Below, piece by piece: positions 1 through 8,525 of a stretch of DNA of 64,000 bases; the stretch's first letter is position 1; each line of letters begins with the position of its first letter. A program made the translations under genes and the position numbers. Under the pieces are notes generated by a model. It did no database searches and was not told the DNA's origin. It saw only the letters and a program-made list of their open reading frames with translations. This DNA is from ZC4RG30 sp035556135 (GTDB taxonomy: Bacteria; Pseudomonadota; Gammaproteobacteria; Steroidobacterales; Steroidobacteraceae). Location of the stretch: NCBI GenBank assembly GCA_035556135.1, contig DATMFO010000003.1, forward strand, positions 1,116,001-1,180,000, given 5' to 3'.

Positions 1-830
1 TCGAGGATGCCTGGTTCCAGCACGATGACGCGTTCGGCACTGGCGTCAGCGCCATGCTGGGGCAGTTCCAGGTGTCAGACCTGATGTTCCCGCGCGAGGT
101 CAGGCTCACGTTCCAGGACTTCTATGCCTACCGTGCCGCTGGCATCACCTACGATCGCGGCGTAATCCTCAGCCGCGACGTCGGGCCGCTCGACCTGGCC
201 GTGGGCGCCGTGAACGGCAATGGCATCGAGCAGAATTTCACCATCGACAGCCCGGGCTATCGCCGCCCCGACCACCTGTTCGACAACGACTCCGACAAGA
301 GCTTCTTCGGCCGCGCCGGCTTCGGTGCCGGGCCGGTGAACGTAGGCCTGTTCGGCCTCGCGGGCAAACAGCGCAGCGCAGGCGGACTGCTCGGCGACGA
401 GACTGGCGCGCGCAATACCGACAAGCTGATCGCGGGACTCGACCTCTCCGGCAACCTGTCCTCCAAGGTGAACTGGTTCGCCCAGGGCCTGTGGAACAAC
501 TGGAAGGACTTCCTCGATGTGGCACCAAACCAGGACTACAAGTGGTTTGGCGGATTCGCGGGCCTGGATTACATCCGCAACGAGCGCTGGGCGTTCTCGT
601 TCCTCTACAACTTCGCCGATGCGGGCGACCTCGACGACACGGACACGATCTACAAGGGGATCAACATCAATTCCCTGTCTGCCACCGCGTCCTATTACTT
701 CATGCGCAACGTCAAGGGCGTGATCGAGGTCAATGCTGACCTGCTGAAGAAGGATCCGGCTGGCCCACCGTGGGTGGGTCACCAGAGCCGTGAGCACTAC
801 CTGCTGGTGGGATTCGACGCGGCGTTCTGA
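1..830 (+). CDS. Outer-membrane beta-barrel (porin-like) protein, 3' part
   Basis: The reading frame is open from base 3, so the gene starts before the window and only its last 276 or so residues are visible. The protein alternates short aromatic/hydrophobic strands with polar turns (for example FAGLDYI, WAFSFLYNF, ASYYFM) and ends in a terminal phenylalanine (GFDAAF), the usual C-terminal signature of outer-membrane barrels recognised by the BAM complex. An internal ATG at 54 is not a credible start because the upstream codons carry the same kind of sequence. It probably forms a channel or acts as a barrel partner for a periplasmic system, but the substrate cannot be read from this fragment. 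Confidence 0.7.
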   Translation, partial: EDAWFQHDDAFGTGVSAMLGQFQVSDLMFPREVRLTFQDFYAYRAAGITYDRGVILSRDVGPLDLAVGAVNGNGIEQNFTIDSPGYRRPDHLFDNDSDKSFFGRAGFGAGPVNVGLFGLAGKQRSAGGLLGDETGARNTDKLIAGLDLSGNLSSKVNWFAQGLWNNWKDFLDVAPNQDYKWFGGFAGLDYIRNERWAFSFLYNFADAGDLDDTDTIYKGININSLSATASYYFMRNVKGVIEVNADLLKKDPAGPPWVGHQSREHYLLVGFDAAF

Positions 831-870
831 TCAGGCGACGAAGCGACTACTCCGACCTGGCAGCCACCCT

Positions 871-1218
871 TCAGCGACGGAATGCCTCGCGACAGCGAGC
901 GCATGGCCGCGCGCCTGAATGGTGGTGCGGGAGGCCCTGCAGGGACTGCCGCAGCGAAGGGGTCGTGCCGCAGAAGCGGCAGTATTCCAGCAGATAGTGC
1001 AGCAGGCAGCCCGCCGACAGACCGAGCGGCAGGCCCACCGCATAGCCCACGGCCGTGCCATCGGCCGCGAAGGCCGCGAAGCAGGCAGCGAGAGTGGCGG
1101 CGAGCGCCGCAGCCGTCACCGGCAGCAGCCAGCGCTTCACCGGAATGCTCTGGCTGGTCCGCAGGTAGATGACGGCCAGCAGCAGGGCCAGGCACAAGGT
1201 AGTGAGGAAGGGACGCAT
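871..1218 (-). CDS. Small putative membrane protein, unknown function
   Basis: A 115-residue frame opens at an ATG at 1218 and begins with a hydrophobic helix (residues 2-14), followed by two more hydrophobic stretches (about residues 26-44 and 49-65). The tail is Cys/Arg/His-rich with CRFC and CARC pairs, which could bind metal or simply reflect out-of-frame GC-rich sequence. A longer in-frame start exists at 1272, but its extra residues are polar and unconvincing. No strong ribosome-binding site is visible. It fills the roughly 550-base space between the barrel gene and yaeQ, where I see nothing else. I do not recognise a family. Confidence 0.4.
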   Translation of the reverse strand: MRPFLTTLCLALLLAVIYLRTSQSIPVKRWLLPVTAAALAATLAACFAAFAADGTAVGYAVGLPLGLSAGCLLHYLLEYCRFCGTTPSLRQSLQGLPHHHSGARPCARCREAFRR

Positions 1219-1377
1219 GGGTTGCGGAATGCTCGCCCATGAGCGCTGCCGCAAACCGGACCTGCCGCACACCCTCCAGCTGGTGCACTGCGGCGGGATG
1301 CAATGATGCGTTGCGCGCGCAAGCGATGCAGAGACCCGCCTGACCTATAGAATCCGGCCCTGCCTCAGGAGCCTGCC

Positions 1378-1920
1378 TTGCCGCCCGGTACCACCCTCTT
1401 CAGCTTCGACATCGACCTCAGCGACGTGGATCGCGGCGTCTACGCACCGCTGAACCTGCGCGTGGCGCAGCACCCCAGCGAGCTGCCGGACCATCTGGTC
1501 ACGCGCGTGCTTGCCTACTGCCTGGAGCACACCGAAGGCATCGAATTCACCAAGGGACTCTCGGAGCCGGATGAGCCCGCCCTCTGGGTGCGCGACCTCA
1601 CCGGCCAGCTGCAGACCTGGATCGATGTCGGCCTGCCCTCGCCCGAGCGCCTGCACCGGGCCGCCAAGGCGGCGCCGCGCGTGGCCGTGTACATCCACAA
1701 GGAGCCGACGCGCTGGATGAAGGAAGTGCTGGATGCCCGCATCCACCGCGCCGCGCAGCTGGATGCGTTCGCCTTCGACCGGGACTGGCTGGCCGCGCTC
1801 ACGGCGAAGCTGGACCGGCGCAACCAATGGTCACTGGCGAGATCGGACGGGCAGATCTACCTGACCGTGGGCGACGACACGCTGGAGACCGTGCTCGAAC
1901 GCCCGCTTGAGAAACCATGA
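1378..1920 (+). CDS. yaeQ: YaeQ family protein
   Basis: A 180-residue protein, the normal length for YaeQ. It matches the family along its length: an N-terminal beta-rich segment (FSFDIDLSDVDRGVY), the HPSE motif near residue 32, FTKGLSEPDEPALW around residues 57-70, and a WIDVGLP segment. YaeQ proteins have a PD-(D/E)XK nuclease-like fold, and their cellular role is not established. The start is a TTG at 1378, chosen because AGGAG lies six bases upstream and no ATG fits the family N-terminus. Its stop overlaps the start of the next gene by four bases (ATGA), so it is translationally coupled to yaiI. Confidence 0.9.
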   Translation: MPPGTTLFSFDIDLSDVDRGVYAPLNLRVAQHPSELPDHLVTRVLAYCLEHTEGIEFTKGLSEPDEPALWVRDLTGQLQTWIDVGLPSPERLHRAAKAAPRVAVYIHKEPTRWMKEVLDARIHRAAQLDAFAFDRDWLAALTAKLDRRNQWSLARSDGQIYLTVGDDTLETVLERPLEKP

Positions 1921-2366
1921 ACATCTGGGTGGACGCGGATGCCTGTCCGAAAGTCATCAAGGAAGTCCTCTATCGCGCAGCCGAGCGGACGGGCGTGGCC
2001 GTCACGCTGGTCGCCAACCAGCCACTGCAGGTGCCGCGCATCCCGAGCCTGCGCGTGCTGCAGGTGTCGCAGGGATTCGACGTGGCCGACAACGAGATCG
2101 TGCGGCGCGCCGAAGCCGGTGATCTGGTGATCACTGCGGACATTCCACTCGCGGCCGAGGTCATTGCCAAGGGTGCCCAGGCGCTGAATCCACGCGGCGA
2201 GCGCTATTCGGCGGACACAATCCGCGGGCTGCTCAACCTGCGGGACTTCATGGACACCATGCGCGCCAGCGGCAACGTAGGGGATGGGCCGCCGCCGTTG
2301 AGCCAGGCAAACCGCAATGCATTTGCGGGGCACCTGGATAGCTGGCTGGCGCGACGAAAGGTGTGA
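1917..2366 (+). CDS. yaiI: UPF0178 (DUF188) family protein YaiI
   Basis: A 149-residue protein with the family's opening, WVDADACPKVIKE, where the Asp and Cys residues form a PIN-like acidic site. It also has DNEIVRRAEAGDLVITADIPLA and the C-terminal block with FMDTMRASG. The family has a PIN/NYN-like fold, suggesting RNA or nucleic-acid cleavage, but no substrate is known. The ATG overlaps the yaeQ stop by four bases. Length and motif order are normal and nothing looks damaged. Confidence 0.92.
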   Translation: MNIWVDADACPKVIKEVLYRAAERTGVAVTLVANQPLQVPRIPSLRVLQVSQGFDVADNEIVRRAEAGDLVITADIPLAAEVIAKGAQALNPRGERYSADTIRGLLNLRDFMDTMRASGNVGDGPPPLSQANRNAFAGHLDSWLARRKV

Positions 2367-2375
2367 GCAGGAATG

Positions 2376-2393
2376 CGCCCCGTGGAAGGGGCG
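2376..2393. terminator. Short hairpin after yaiI
   Basis: A six-base GC stem (CGCCCC / GGGGCG) with a six-base loop lies ten bases after the yaiI stop. It has no T-tract, so it is a weak terminator candidate only. Confidence 0.3.
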
Positions 2394-2483
2394 ATTCACA
2401 GCGCCCCCACACCTGCTGCTGCTTTCGCGCCTATCGCGCGGACCCGTTTTTGGGGGGATAATGGCTTCCTGGAGGCGCGCACC

Positions 2484-2498
2484 ATGACTGCCCCATGA
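2484..2498 (+). promoter_or_regulatory. Four-codon leader ORF coupled to the DUF302 gene
   Basis: A GGAGG at 2471-2475 is ideally spaced for the ATG at 2484, which opens Met-Thr-Ala-Pro-stop. Its TGA overlaps the ATG of the DUF302 gene (ATGA). The DUF302 ATG itself is 19 bases from that ribosome site, so translation may initiate on the leader and restart. The arrangement is plain in the sequence; the function is inferred. Confidence 0.4.
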
Positions 2499-2881
2499 GC
2501 TACACCATCAATCGGTTGATCCCCGAAGCGGCCATCGACGATGTCGAAGCGCGCACGCGCACAGCGCTTGCGAACCAGGGCTTCGGCGTGCTGACCGAAA
2601 TCGATGTCAAGGCGACGATGAAAAAGAAGCTCGATGTCGAAATGAAGGGCTACCGGATCCTGGGCGCCTGCAACCCGAAGATGGCGCATCAGGCCATCGG
2701 AATCGAGCCGCGGGTGGGCGCGATGCTTCCCTGCAACGTCATCCTGCGTGAGGTCGAGGGCGGCATTGAAGTCAGTGCCATTGATCCGGTGGCCTCGATG
2801 CAGGCGATCGAGAACCCTGAGCTCGTCCGGGTTGCGGGGCAGGTACGGAATCTGCTGAGCGACGCGGTAGCTGCCATCTAG
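2495..2881 (+). CDS. DUF302 domain protein
   Basis: A 128-residue protein built almost entirely of one DUF302 domain. An N-terminal amphipathic helix carries VEARTRTALANQGFGVLTEI, followed by the family's RILGACNPKMAHQAI segment and the GAMLPCNVILRE strand. Members form small alpha/beta dimers with no agreed function and are often linked to envelope or redox stress. No signal peptide is seen, so it is probably cytoplasmic. It stands alone between yaiI and the convergent GH43-like gene, 28 bases from the latter's stop. Start and ribosome-site geometry are unusual (see the leader ORF). Confidence 0.88.
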   Translation: MSYTINRLIPEAAIDDVEARTRTALANQGFGVLTEIDVKATMKKKLDVEMKGYRILGACNPKMAHQAIGIEPRVGAMLPCNVILREVEGGIEVSAIDPVASMQAIENPELVRVAGQVRNLLSDAVAAI

Positions 2882-2909
2882 CTCGCGGCAACTGCCTGGG
2901 TCCCGCGCC

Positions 2910-4121
2910 TCAGTCGAGCTTCATGTCCACTTTCCAGTGAGCGGCGATGGCCTTCAGCTCGCCAAGCGTCAGGTAGGTGACGCCGCCGTGCTTGGGTGCG
3001 CTGAAGTTGGTGCCCTTCATGACGCCCTCATTGAACCTGCCGAGACTGGTGAACGTCACGAAGTCCGAAGTCTCGGAAAATCCCATGTTTCCAGCCCCGT
3101 AAACATCGTACATGAGGACGTATCTGTCGGTACCGAGGCGTTTGAACACAGTGGGGCCCTCGGTGTTGACGGCTTCTGGATCGACACGCTTCGTGCTGGC
3201 TGCAAAGCCGCTGGAGAGACTTGCGGATGAGGCAAGGTAGATTCCGGCAGCACCGTTGATCTTCGAGGAGTAGAACAGATGGTACCGGCCGCCGGCCTTC
3301 GTGATGTCGGAGTCGATGACATGCAGTGGGTCGCGGTTCTGGTCGGTGATCGGGCCATCGGGACGGGGCTGGGCCAGCAGAACCCTGGGCTGGGTGACCA
3401 GCCTGGTGAAATCCTCGTCGGTGTACGACCAGAAGATGTCATCGATGCCGCGGCGGATCTTGGATGTGAAGGTGAGGAACATCCTGCCCTCCGCCTCATC
3501 GAAGATCATGTGGGGCGCCCACACACACCCGACTTCGGCGAACTGCTCCGGCCATGCGATATCGAGGCGAAAGCTGTGTGCCGTCCAGCGGATGAGGTCC
3601 CAGGACTTCATCAGGACCAGGGCACGGTTGTTGCCCCAGCCATACTCCGCCTCGGGGCGCTCCCACGCAGTGGAACGGACACCGGCACGCTGGCCTGAGG
3701 CGTGCATGTCCGTCATGCCCATATAGAAAGCGCCATCCGGGCCGCGTGTGATGAATGGATCGCGCACACCGCGCTGCTCGGCCACCTTCCTGCCATCGAT
3801 GACCGGCTTGCCGCCGTTGACATCGGTGAAGGTGTATCCGTCGCGACTGATGGCCAGGTAGACCGAATGGGTCGCGTCCTTGAAATAGACCATCGCGTAG
3901 CCGACGAGGTCCTTTTCCGCAGGCATCCGGGCATTGGCGGGCCTGTCGAGCCTGGGGACCAGCTCCACCTCACCCGGCATCGCTGGGAACTCCGCTGTCG
4001 GATGCCTCGTGGAAGGCGAACTGGCCGCAGCGGAAGATGACTGCTGCCACAGGAGCGCGATCAGCGCTGCTGCTGCAAGCGCCAGAAGCCGGGACAACGG
4101 AACGTGAAGCCGAATGGCCAT
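2910..4121 (-). CDS. Secreted glycoside hydrolase family 43-like protein
   Basis: A 403-residue protein with an N-terminal signal peptide (hydrophobic residues about 11-25, then Ala/Ser-rich). The rest is a five-bladed propeller-type repeat pattern: RDPFITRGPDGAFYMG (about residues 119-134), VWAPHMIFDEAEGRMFL, SDITKAGGRYHLFYS and TEGPTVFKR. The RDP Asp, the Asp before ITKAGG and the Glu of EGP fit the three acidic catalytic positions of GH43-type enzymes, which cut arabinose- or xylose-containing glycans. The exact substrate is not readable. It is transcribed divergently from the PQQ dehydrogenase, with 146 bases between the start codons. Confidence 0.78.
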   Translation of the reverse strand: MAIRLHVPLSRLLALAAAALIALLWQQSSSAAASSPSTRHPTAEFPAMPGEVELVPRLDRPANARMPAEKDLVGYAMVYFKDATHSVYLAISRDGYTFTDVNGGKPVIDGRKVAEQRGVRDPFITRGPDGAFYMGMTDMHASGQRAGVRSTAWERPEAEYGWGNNRALVLMKSWDLIRWTAHSFRLDIAWPEQFAEVGCVWAPHMIFDEAEGRMFLTFTSKIRRGIDDIFWSYTDEDFTRLVTQPRVLLAQPRPDGPITDQNRDPLHVIDSDITKAGGRYHLFYSSKINGAAGIYLASSASLSSGFAASTKRVDPEAVNTEGPTVFKRLGTDRYVLMYDVYGAGNMGFSETSDFVTFTSLGRFNEGVMKGTNFSAPKHGGVTYLTLGELKAIAAHWKVDMKLD

Positions 4122-4267
4122 GAAAAGCCTCCAGTCTGCCGGTATGTGCCGGCCTTCCGGTCATTGAGCGGATTGTACGAGCGCAGGCTACCCACTGCAC
4201 CCCGCGGGCAGGCTGGCATTTGGCCACCCCGCTCCTTATTCTTCGTCCAGCTCACAGCGGGACGAAT

Positions 4268-5767
4268 ATGAGAAATGCCTTCCGTGCAGCCGCGTGCTTC
4301 CTGGCTGCGGCAAGCGTCAATCTTGCGCCGGCCGATGCACAACAGGTCGGAAGGCCTCCTGCCTCGATGTTCGGCGGCACGTCGGAGTTGTTCACCAGCC
4401 ACTGCGTGGGTTGCCATGGCGACACACTTGCGGGCGGCCGGGCACCCACCCTTTTCGCCGAGAGCCTGTTGTTGGAAAAGTCGGACGCCACCCTGGCCGA
4501 CACCATCCGGAATGGTGTGCTGAAAAACGGCATGCCCGCGTTCAAGGACTTGCTGAGCGAAGGTGATGTGAGCCAGATCATCGCGTTCCTCCGCATCCGC
4601 GGCGGACAGCTCAAGGGCGCCCCCAGTTTCCTTCCCGACCCCAATGGCCAGATCGTCAAGAGCGAAAAGCTGACGTTCAAGATCGAGGTTGTCGCTGCAG
4701 ACCTCAACACGCCCTGGGGAGCTGTTTTTCTCCCCGATGGCCGCATGCTGCTGACCGAGCGTCCCGGCCGGATCCGCTCACTGCACCTTGGCAAGCTGTC
4801 TGATCCGGTGAAGAACACACCCATTCCCTGGGTGCGCCAGGATGGCGGCTTCTTCGACATCGCCATCGATCCCGACTACAAGAAAAACGGCTGGATCTAC
4901 CTTTCCTACTCAGCCGTTGCACCAGGCGTGGCCCAGCCGCCGCCGGATGACCCCAAGGTATCGCGCGTCCAGTGGGCGCCTGCGCCACCCAGCATGACGC
5001 GCTTTGTGCGCGGGCGCATCAACGCCAGCAACGAGTGGGTGGACCAGCAGGAAATCCTGTCGATGCCTGCGGAGACCTATTCAGACAGCGTCATCCATTA
5101 CGGCTCGCGCTTCCTCTTCGACAAGAAGGGGCATCTGTTCATCACCATGGGTGATCGCGGGGAGATGTCCCATGCGCAGGACCTGGCCTCGCCCCTCGGC
5201 AAGATCCATCGCATCAACGTCGACGGTTCCATTCCGAAGGACAACCCCTTCGTGAACACGCCCGGCGCCGTTCCCAGCATCTGGACGCTTGGCAATCGCA
5301 ACCCCGAAGGGCTCGCGATTGATCCACGCAGCGGCCTCATGTGGGGAAGCGACAATGGCCCGACCGGCGGCGATGAACTGAACCTGGTCGAGAAGGGCCA
5401 CAATTACGGCTGGGGAGTCGTTTCCATGGGGTTGCAGCCGGGAATCACCCGGCAGCACCAGGACGGGATGGATGATCCGGTGCGGTATTACACGCCGGCG
5501 ATTGCCCCCAGCGGCATCCACTTCTACACCGGCAATCGCTATCCGGGGTGGAAGAACAGCCTGTTCCTGTCGGCACTGGCCGGCCAGAGACTGATCCGCT
5601 ACGAGATCAAAGGGCGCAAGGTCACCCATGAGGAGGTGGTCTTCAAGGGATTCGGCCGCGTGCGCCAGGTGCTCACGGGGCCAGACGGTTATCTTCATGT
5701 ACTGATCCAGAACTCACAGTCCCTGGCCAACTCACCCGGCATGGTGATCCGGCTGTTGCCGCAGTAA
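4268..5767 (+). CDS. PQQ-dependent sugar dehydrogenase with N-terminal cytochrome c
   Basis: A 499-residue periplasmic enzyme. A signal peptide (residues 1-25) is followed by a cytochrome c domain with CVGCH at about residues 46-50 and a likely axial Met in GMPAF. The soluble glucose/aldose dehydrogenase propeller follows from about residue 130: NTPWGAVFLPDGRMLLTERPGR, GGFFDIAIDP, GSRFLFD, GNRNPEGLAIDP, SDNGPTGGDELN and GHNYGWG, which carry the PQQ and calcium ligands. The heme would pass sugar electrons to the respiratory chain. I place the start at 4268 rather than the in-frame 4220 because the signal peptide begins there. Confidence 0.9.
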   Translation: MRNAFRAAACFLAAASVNLAPADAQQVGRPPASMFGGTSELFTSHCVGCHGDTLAGGRAPTLFAESLLLEKSDATLADTIRNGVLKNGMPAFKDLLSEGDVSQIIAFLRIRGGQLKGAPSFLPDPNGQIVKSEKLTFKIEVVAADLNTPWGAVFLPDGRMLLTERPGRIRSLHLGKLSDPVKNTPIPWVRQDGGFFDIAIDPDYKKNGWIYLSYSAVAPGVAQPPPDDPKVSRVQWAPAPPSMTRFVRGRINASNEWVDQQEILSMPAETYSDSVIHYGSRFLFDKKGHLFITMGDRGEMSHAQDLASPLGKIHRINVDGSIPKDNPFVNTPGAVPSIWTLGNRNPEGLAIDPRSGLMWGSDNGPTGGDELNLVEKGHNYGWGVVSMGLQPGITRQHQDGMDDPVRYYTPAIAPSGIHFYTGNRYPGWKNSLFLSALAGQRLIRYEIKGRKVTHEEVVFKGFGRVRQVLTGPDGYLHVLIQNSQSLANSPGMVIRLLPQ

Positions 5768-5770
5768 GGC

Positions 5771-6658
5771 ATGAAAGACAGCGCCGCCTACAAGCGATTC
5801 ACCGGCAAGGTCGAGTTCGAGAAGATCTTCAATACGCTCATTGGATTGATCGAGGGCATTGTCATCGATGCCCAGATCAATGACGTGGAACTGGGCTTCC
5901 TTCAAGCCTGGCTTGATGAGCAGCGCGCCAGGGCCCGGAAGCACCCCTTCAACGAAATCGTCCCACTTCTCGATGAGGCCATCGCCGATGGAGTCCTCAG
6001 CTCAGGGGGCAAGGAAGACATCCTCTGGTTGTGCAAGCGCCTGACGGCGAGCGAATACCTCAGCACGGCAGCCGCAGATATGCTGAGGCTGCGGTCATTG
6101 GTGGCAGCCATCGGCTCTGACGGCCGCGTGTCAGTTGATGAGCTCTGCGGGCTCGCGGACTGGCTCCTGGAACACGAGCATCTGAAGACATGCTGGCCCT
6201 ATGACGAGATCGAGAGCCTGGTTTCCGGTGTGCTCGAGGATGGCAAGATCGAACCTTCGGAACACGCCATGCTCATGGAGTTCTTTGGAGAGTTTGTCGC
6301 AGTGCTGGACAGCAAGGCTGTAATCAGCGCTCGCGCCAGGGAGGGTGCCACTGTTGTCGGCTTGTGTGCCGTAACTCCTGCGATCAGATTCCCTGACTCC
6401 GTATTCTGCCTGACCGGATCATCCCACAAATACTCGCGGCAGGATTTTGCGGCAGTCATCGCGGACAAGGGTGGCACAGCGGTCAATGGCGTCTCGAAGA
6501 AAGTTCACTACCTGGTGATCGGAGCTGACGGCAATCCCTGCTGGGCCTACGCCTGTTACGGCCGGAAGGTGGAGCGGGCCGTGGAGCTCAGAAAGGAAGG
6601 GCACCCCATTGTCATAGTTCATGAGACGGATTTTCATGACGCGATTGCGAATGAATGA
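5771..6658 (+). CDS. BRCT-domain protein with TerB-like helical repeats
   Basis: A 295-residue protein starting three bases after the dehydrogenase stop. Residues 1 to about 190 contain four related helical units of the form acidic-DG-x-(I/V)-x(3)-E-x(3)-L-x(2)-W-L (IDAQINDVELGFLQAWL, AIADGVLSSGGKEDILWL, GSDGRVSVDELCGLADWL, LEDGKIEPSEHAMLMEF). The last 80 residues are a BRCT domain with CLTGSSHKYSR, IADKGGTAVNGVSKKVHYLVIG and the closing Trp/Ala-rich helix, as in NAD-dependent ligase and DNA polymerase III epsilon-like proteins. This suggests a DNA-repair or scaffold role. It is probably co-transcribed with the dehydrogenase but functionally unrelated. Confidence 0.75.
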   Translation: MKDSAAYKRFTGKVEFEKIFNTLIGLIEGIVIDAQINDVELGFLQAWLDEQRARARKHPFNEIVPLLDEAIADGVLSSGGKEDILWLCKRLTASEYLSTAAADMLRLRSLVAAIGSDGRVSVDELCGLADWLLEHEHLKTCWPYDEIESLVSGVLEDGKIEPSEHAMLMEFFGEFVAVLDSKAVISARAREGATVVGLCAVTPAIRFPDSVFCLTGSSHKYSRQDFAAVIADKGGTAVNGVSKKVHYLVIGADGNPCWAYACYGRKVERAVELRKEGHPIVIVHETDFHDAIANE

Positions 6659-6694
6659 GGGGAATCGCCATTGGCGCATCCTGCCCCTGGCGTT

Positions 6695-7966
6695 CTACAG
6701 CGATTCGACCCACGCAAGCAGCTGACGGCGTGACGCCGCATCCATTGCCATGAACCTGCGGCGCGCCTCGGCGCCCTGTCCCTCGTGCCACAGGATCGCC
6801 TCTTCAATGCTGCTGGCGCGCCCATCGTGCATCAGCCCGACCGGCCCTGCCTTCAGGGCATGCGCCAGGCCCCAGAGCGGGGCCGTTCGCCAGCGACTGG
6901 GCACTGGCGTCCCGGCAACGGTGCGATCGGCCAGTGGTTCGCCAAGGTCATGCAGCAGCAGGTCCGTATAGGGGTCGATGCGGATGTCGCCGGCGTCGCG
7001 CGGCACCGGTAGCTGCGGCACATGGCAAGCCGCGCAGCCGGTGCGCTCGAACAGCGCGGCGCCAGCTGCATCGGCGGCCGGGTCGATCTTCCCGCGCGCA
7101 GGCGCAGCCAGCATGAACTGGAAGGTGTTCACGGCATGGAAGAGATCCTCCGGCAGCTCCGGTGTTCCGGCCTGGGGTGCCTCAAGGCAGTGCGGCTGTG
7201 CCTGCGTGCAGTCATCCCTGGAGAGGATCGGGGATGTCAGGCCCATCTCGCGCGCAAAGGCAATGGCCGTCTGATCGACCAGGGACATCGCCGTTCCCTG
7301 CCAGCCGAAGCGGCCGCCGATGTCTCCCCGAACGGACGGAGCCTGCGCGTTGCGGATTGCCTCCAGCGCCGGGAGTGGCACGGCATCGAGCAGGCCGACG
7401 CCAAACACCTGCGGGCCAATGCGCGGCTTCAGCACGGTATCAGCGGGCAGACGCGGCGGCGGCGAATCCACTACATAGCGTGGATCGCGCAATGTCCAGC
7501 GTTGACCATCCGCATATTGACCTTCGCGCTGTTGCAGCGTGACGGCGATGCGGCCTTCGGGTTGGTGGCCCTCGATGGCGCGCGTGTTGAGCACATCGCC
7601 ATAGGCGGTGGCGGGGCCGCCCAGCTGCAGGACGAAGGAGCTGGAAAGACCGCCTGCCGCAGCCGGCGGCAGTCCACGCGCGCCGCCTTCATGGCAGGCG
7701 GCGCAACTGTTTTCAACGAAGAGCGGCCCAAGCCCCACCAGCTGCGACTCATGGCCTGCAGGTTGCCACTTCGCATTGAAGACCATATGGCCGAGATTGA
7801 AATGTCGCCTGGTTGCGGCGGGTATCTCAGTCCATGGCGGCGGGCTGGCGGGATCCGGGATGGCGGCGCGGCCGGCCAGCTCTACGGTCTCCGCGGAAAG
7901 ACCAGCGGTGGCGAGCGCCACACAAGCCGCGGCGACAGGCAGGAGGTGATGCACAGGATTCCGCAC
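6695..7966 (-). CDS. Di-heme oxidoreductase (DUF1111, thiol oxidoreductase-like)
   Basis: A 423-residue exported protein: a signal peptide (residues 1-25), a CAACH heme motif at about residues 88-92 and a second CAACH at about 311-315. These two c-type heme sites and the intervening FGVGLLDAVP and RFGWQG segments match the di-haem oxidoreductase family, periplasmic relatives of bacterial cytochrome c peroxidases. A Tyr/Met-type second ligand cannot be assigned by eye. It is divergent from the marR gene and shares its 94-base operator-rich intergenic region, so it may be under MarR control. Confidence 0.85.
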   Translation of the reverse strand: MRNPVHHLLPVAAACVALATAGLSAETVELAGRAAIPDPASPPPWTEIPAATRRHFNLGHMVFNAKWQPAGHESQLVGLGPLFVENSCAACHEGGARGLPPAAAGGLSSSFVLQLGGPATAYGDVLNTRAIEGHQPEGRIAVTLQQREGQYADGQRWTLRDPRYVVDSPPPRLPADTVLKPRIGPQVFGVGLLDAVPLPALEAIRNAQAPSVRGDIGGRFGWQGTAMSLVDQTAIAFAREMGLTSPILSRDDCTQAQPHCLEAPQAGTPELPEDLFHAVNTFQFMLAAPARGKIDPAADAAGAALFERTGCAACHVPQLPVPRDAGDIRIDPYTDLLLHDLGEPLADRTVAGTPVPSRWRTAPLWGLAHALKAGPVGLMHDGRASSIEEAILWHEGQGAEARRRFMAMDAASRRQLLAWVESL

Positions 7967-8004
7967 GGCCCATCATAGCCAAAGGGTCGGGCAGCGAACG
8001 CAGC

Positions 8005-8033
8005 TTGACGATGGTTTCCACGGAAACTATATT
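8005..8033 (+). promoter_or_regulatory. Sigma-70-type promoter for marR with operator in the spacer
   Basis: TTGACG (8005-8010) and TATATT (8028-8033) are separated by exactly 17 bases, and that spacer contains the first operator half-palindrome. The match to the consensus is near perfect. A bound repressor would block polymerase directly. Confidence 0.75.
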
Positions 8034-8060
8034 GGATCGTGTAGTTTCCACGGAAACCAT
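8011..8060. promoter_or_regulatory. Paired MarR operators
   Basis: The 14-base near-palindrome GTTTCCACGGAAAC occurs twice (8014-8027 and 8044-8057), 30 bases apart, about three helical turns. The flanks make the whole 50 bases an imperfect dyad (ATGG...CCAT). The second copy ends three bases before the marR ATG. This is a classic autoregulatory layout. Confidence 0.75.
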
Positions 8061-8525
8061 ATGACCAACATCGACCCACCCGCCGCACCACTCGAAGCCC
8101 ATCTGGGCTTCTGGCTGCGCTTCGTGTCGAATCATGTCTCAGCCCGCTTCCGGCAACGCGTCGAGGAAGAAGGCACCACCGTCACTGAATGGGTGGCGCT
8201 GCGCGCGCTGTACGACCGCCCCCTCACCACGCATTCCGCACTGATCCAGGCCCTCGGCATGACCAAGGGTGCTGTCTCGAAAGTGGCCAGCCGCCTGGAG
8301 AACAAGGGCCTCGTCCGTCGCCAGCCGGTGCCCGACCGCCCACGCGAGCAGGCGCTGTCGCTGACACGCAAGGGCCGCGCCCTGGTACCGAAACTGGCCA
8401 CCCTGGCCGACGAGAATGAGGCGCACTTCTTCGGTCACCTGCCGGTATCGGAACGCCAGCAGCTGGCAAAGACTCTGCAGGAACTGGTCGCCCGTCACGG
8501 CTTCAAAGAGGTACCCACGGCATGA
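8061..8525 (+). CDS. MarR family transcriptional regulator
   Basis: A 154-residue winged-helix regulator. The helix-turn-helix lies at about residues 60-85 (SALIQALGMTKGAVSKVASRLENKGLV), followed by the wing RRQPVPDRPREQALSLTRKG, which carries the family's Asp-Arg pair, and a C-terminal dimerisation helix. MarR proteins repress nearby detoxification genes and release DNA on binding small phenolic or oxidant ligands. The paired palindromes in front of the gene are its likely operators. Its stop overlaps the start of the DUF1398 gene (ATGA), so the downstream genes are coupled to it. Confidence 0.92.
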   Translation: MTNIDPPAAPLEAHLGFWLRFVSNHVSARFRQRVEEEGTTVTEWVALRALYDRPLTTHSALIQALGMTKGAVSKVASRLENKGLVRRQPVPDRPREQALSLTRKGRALVPKLATLADENEAHFFGHLPVSERQQLAKTLQELVARHGFKEVPTA

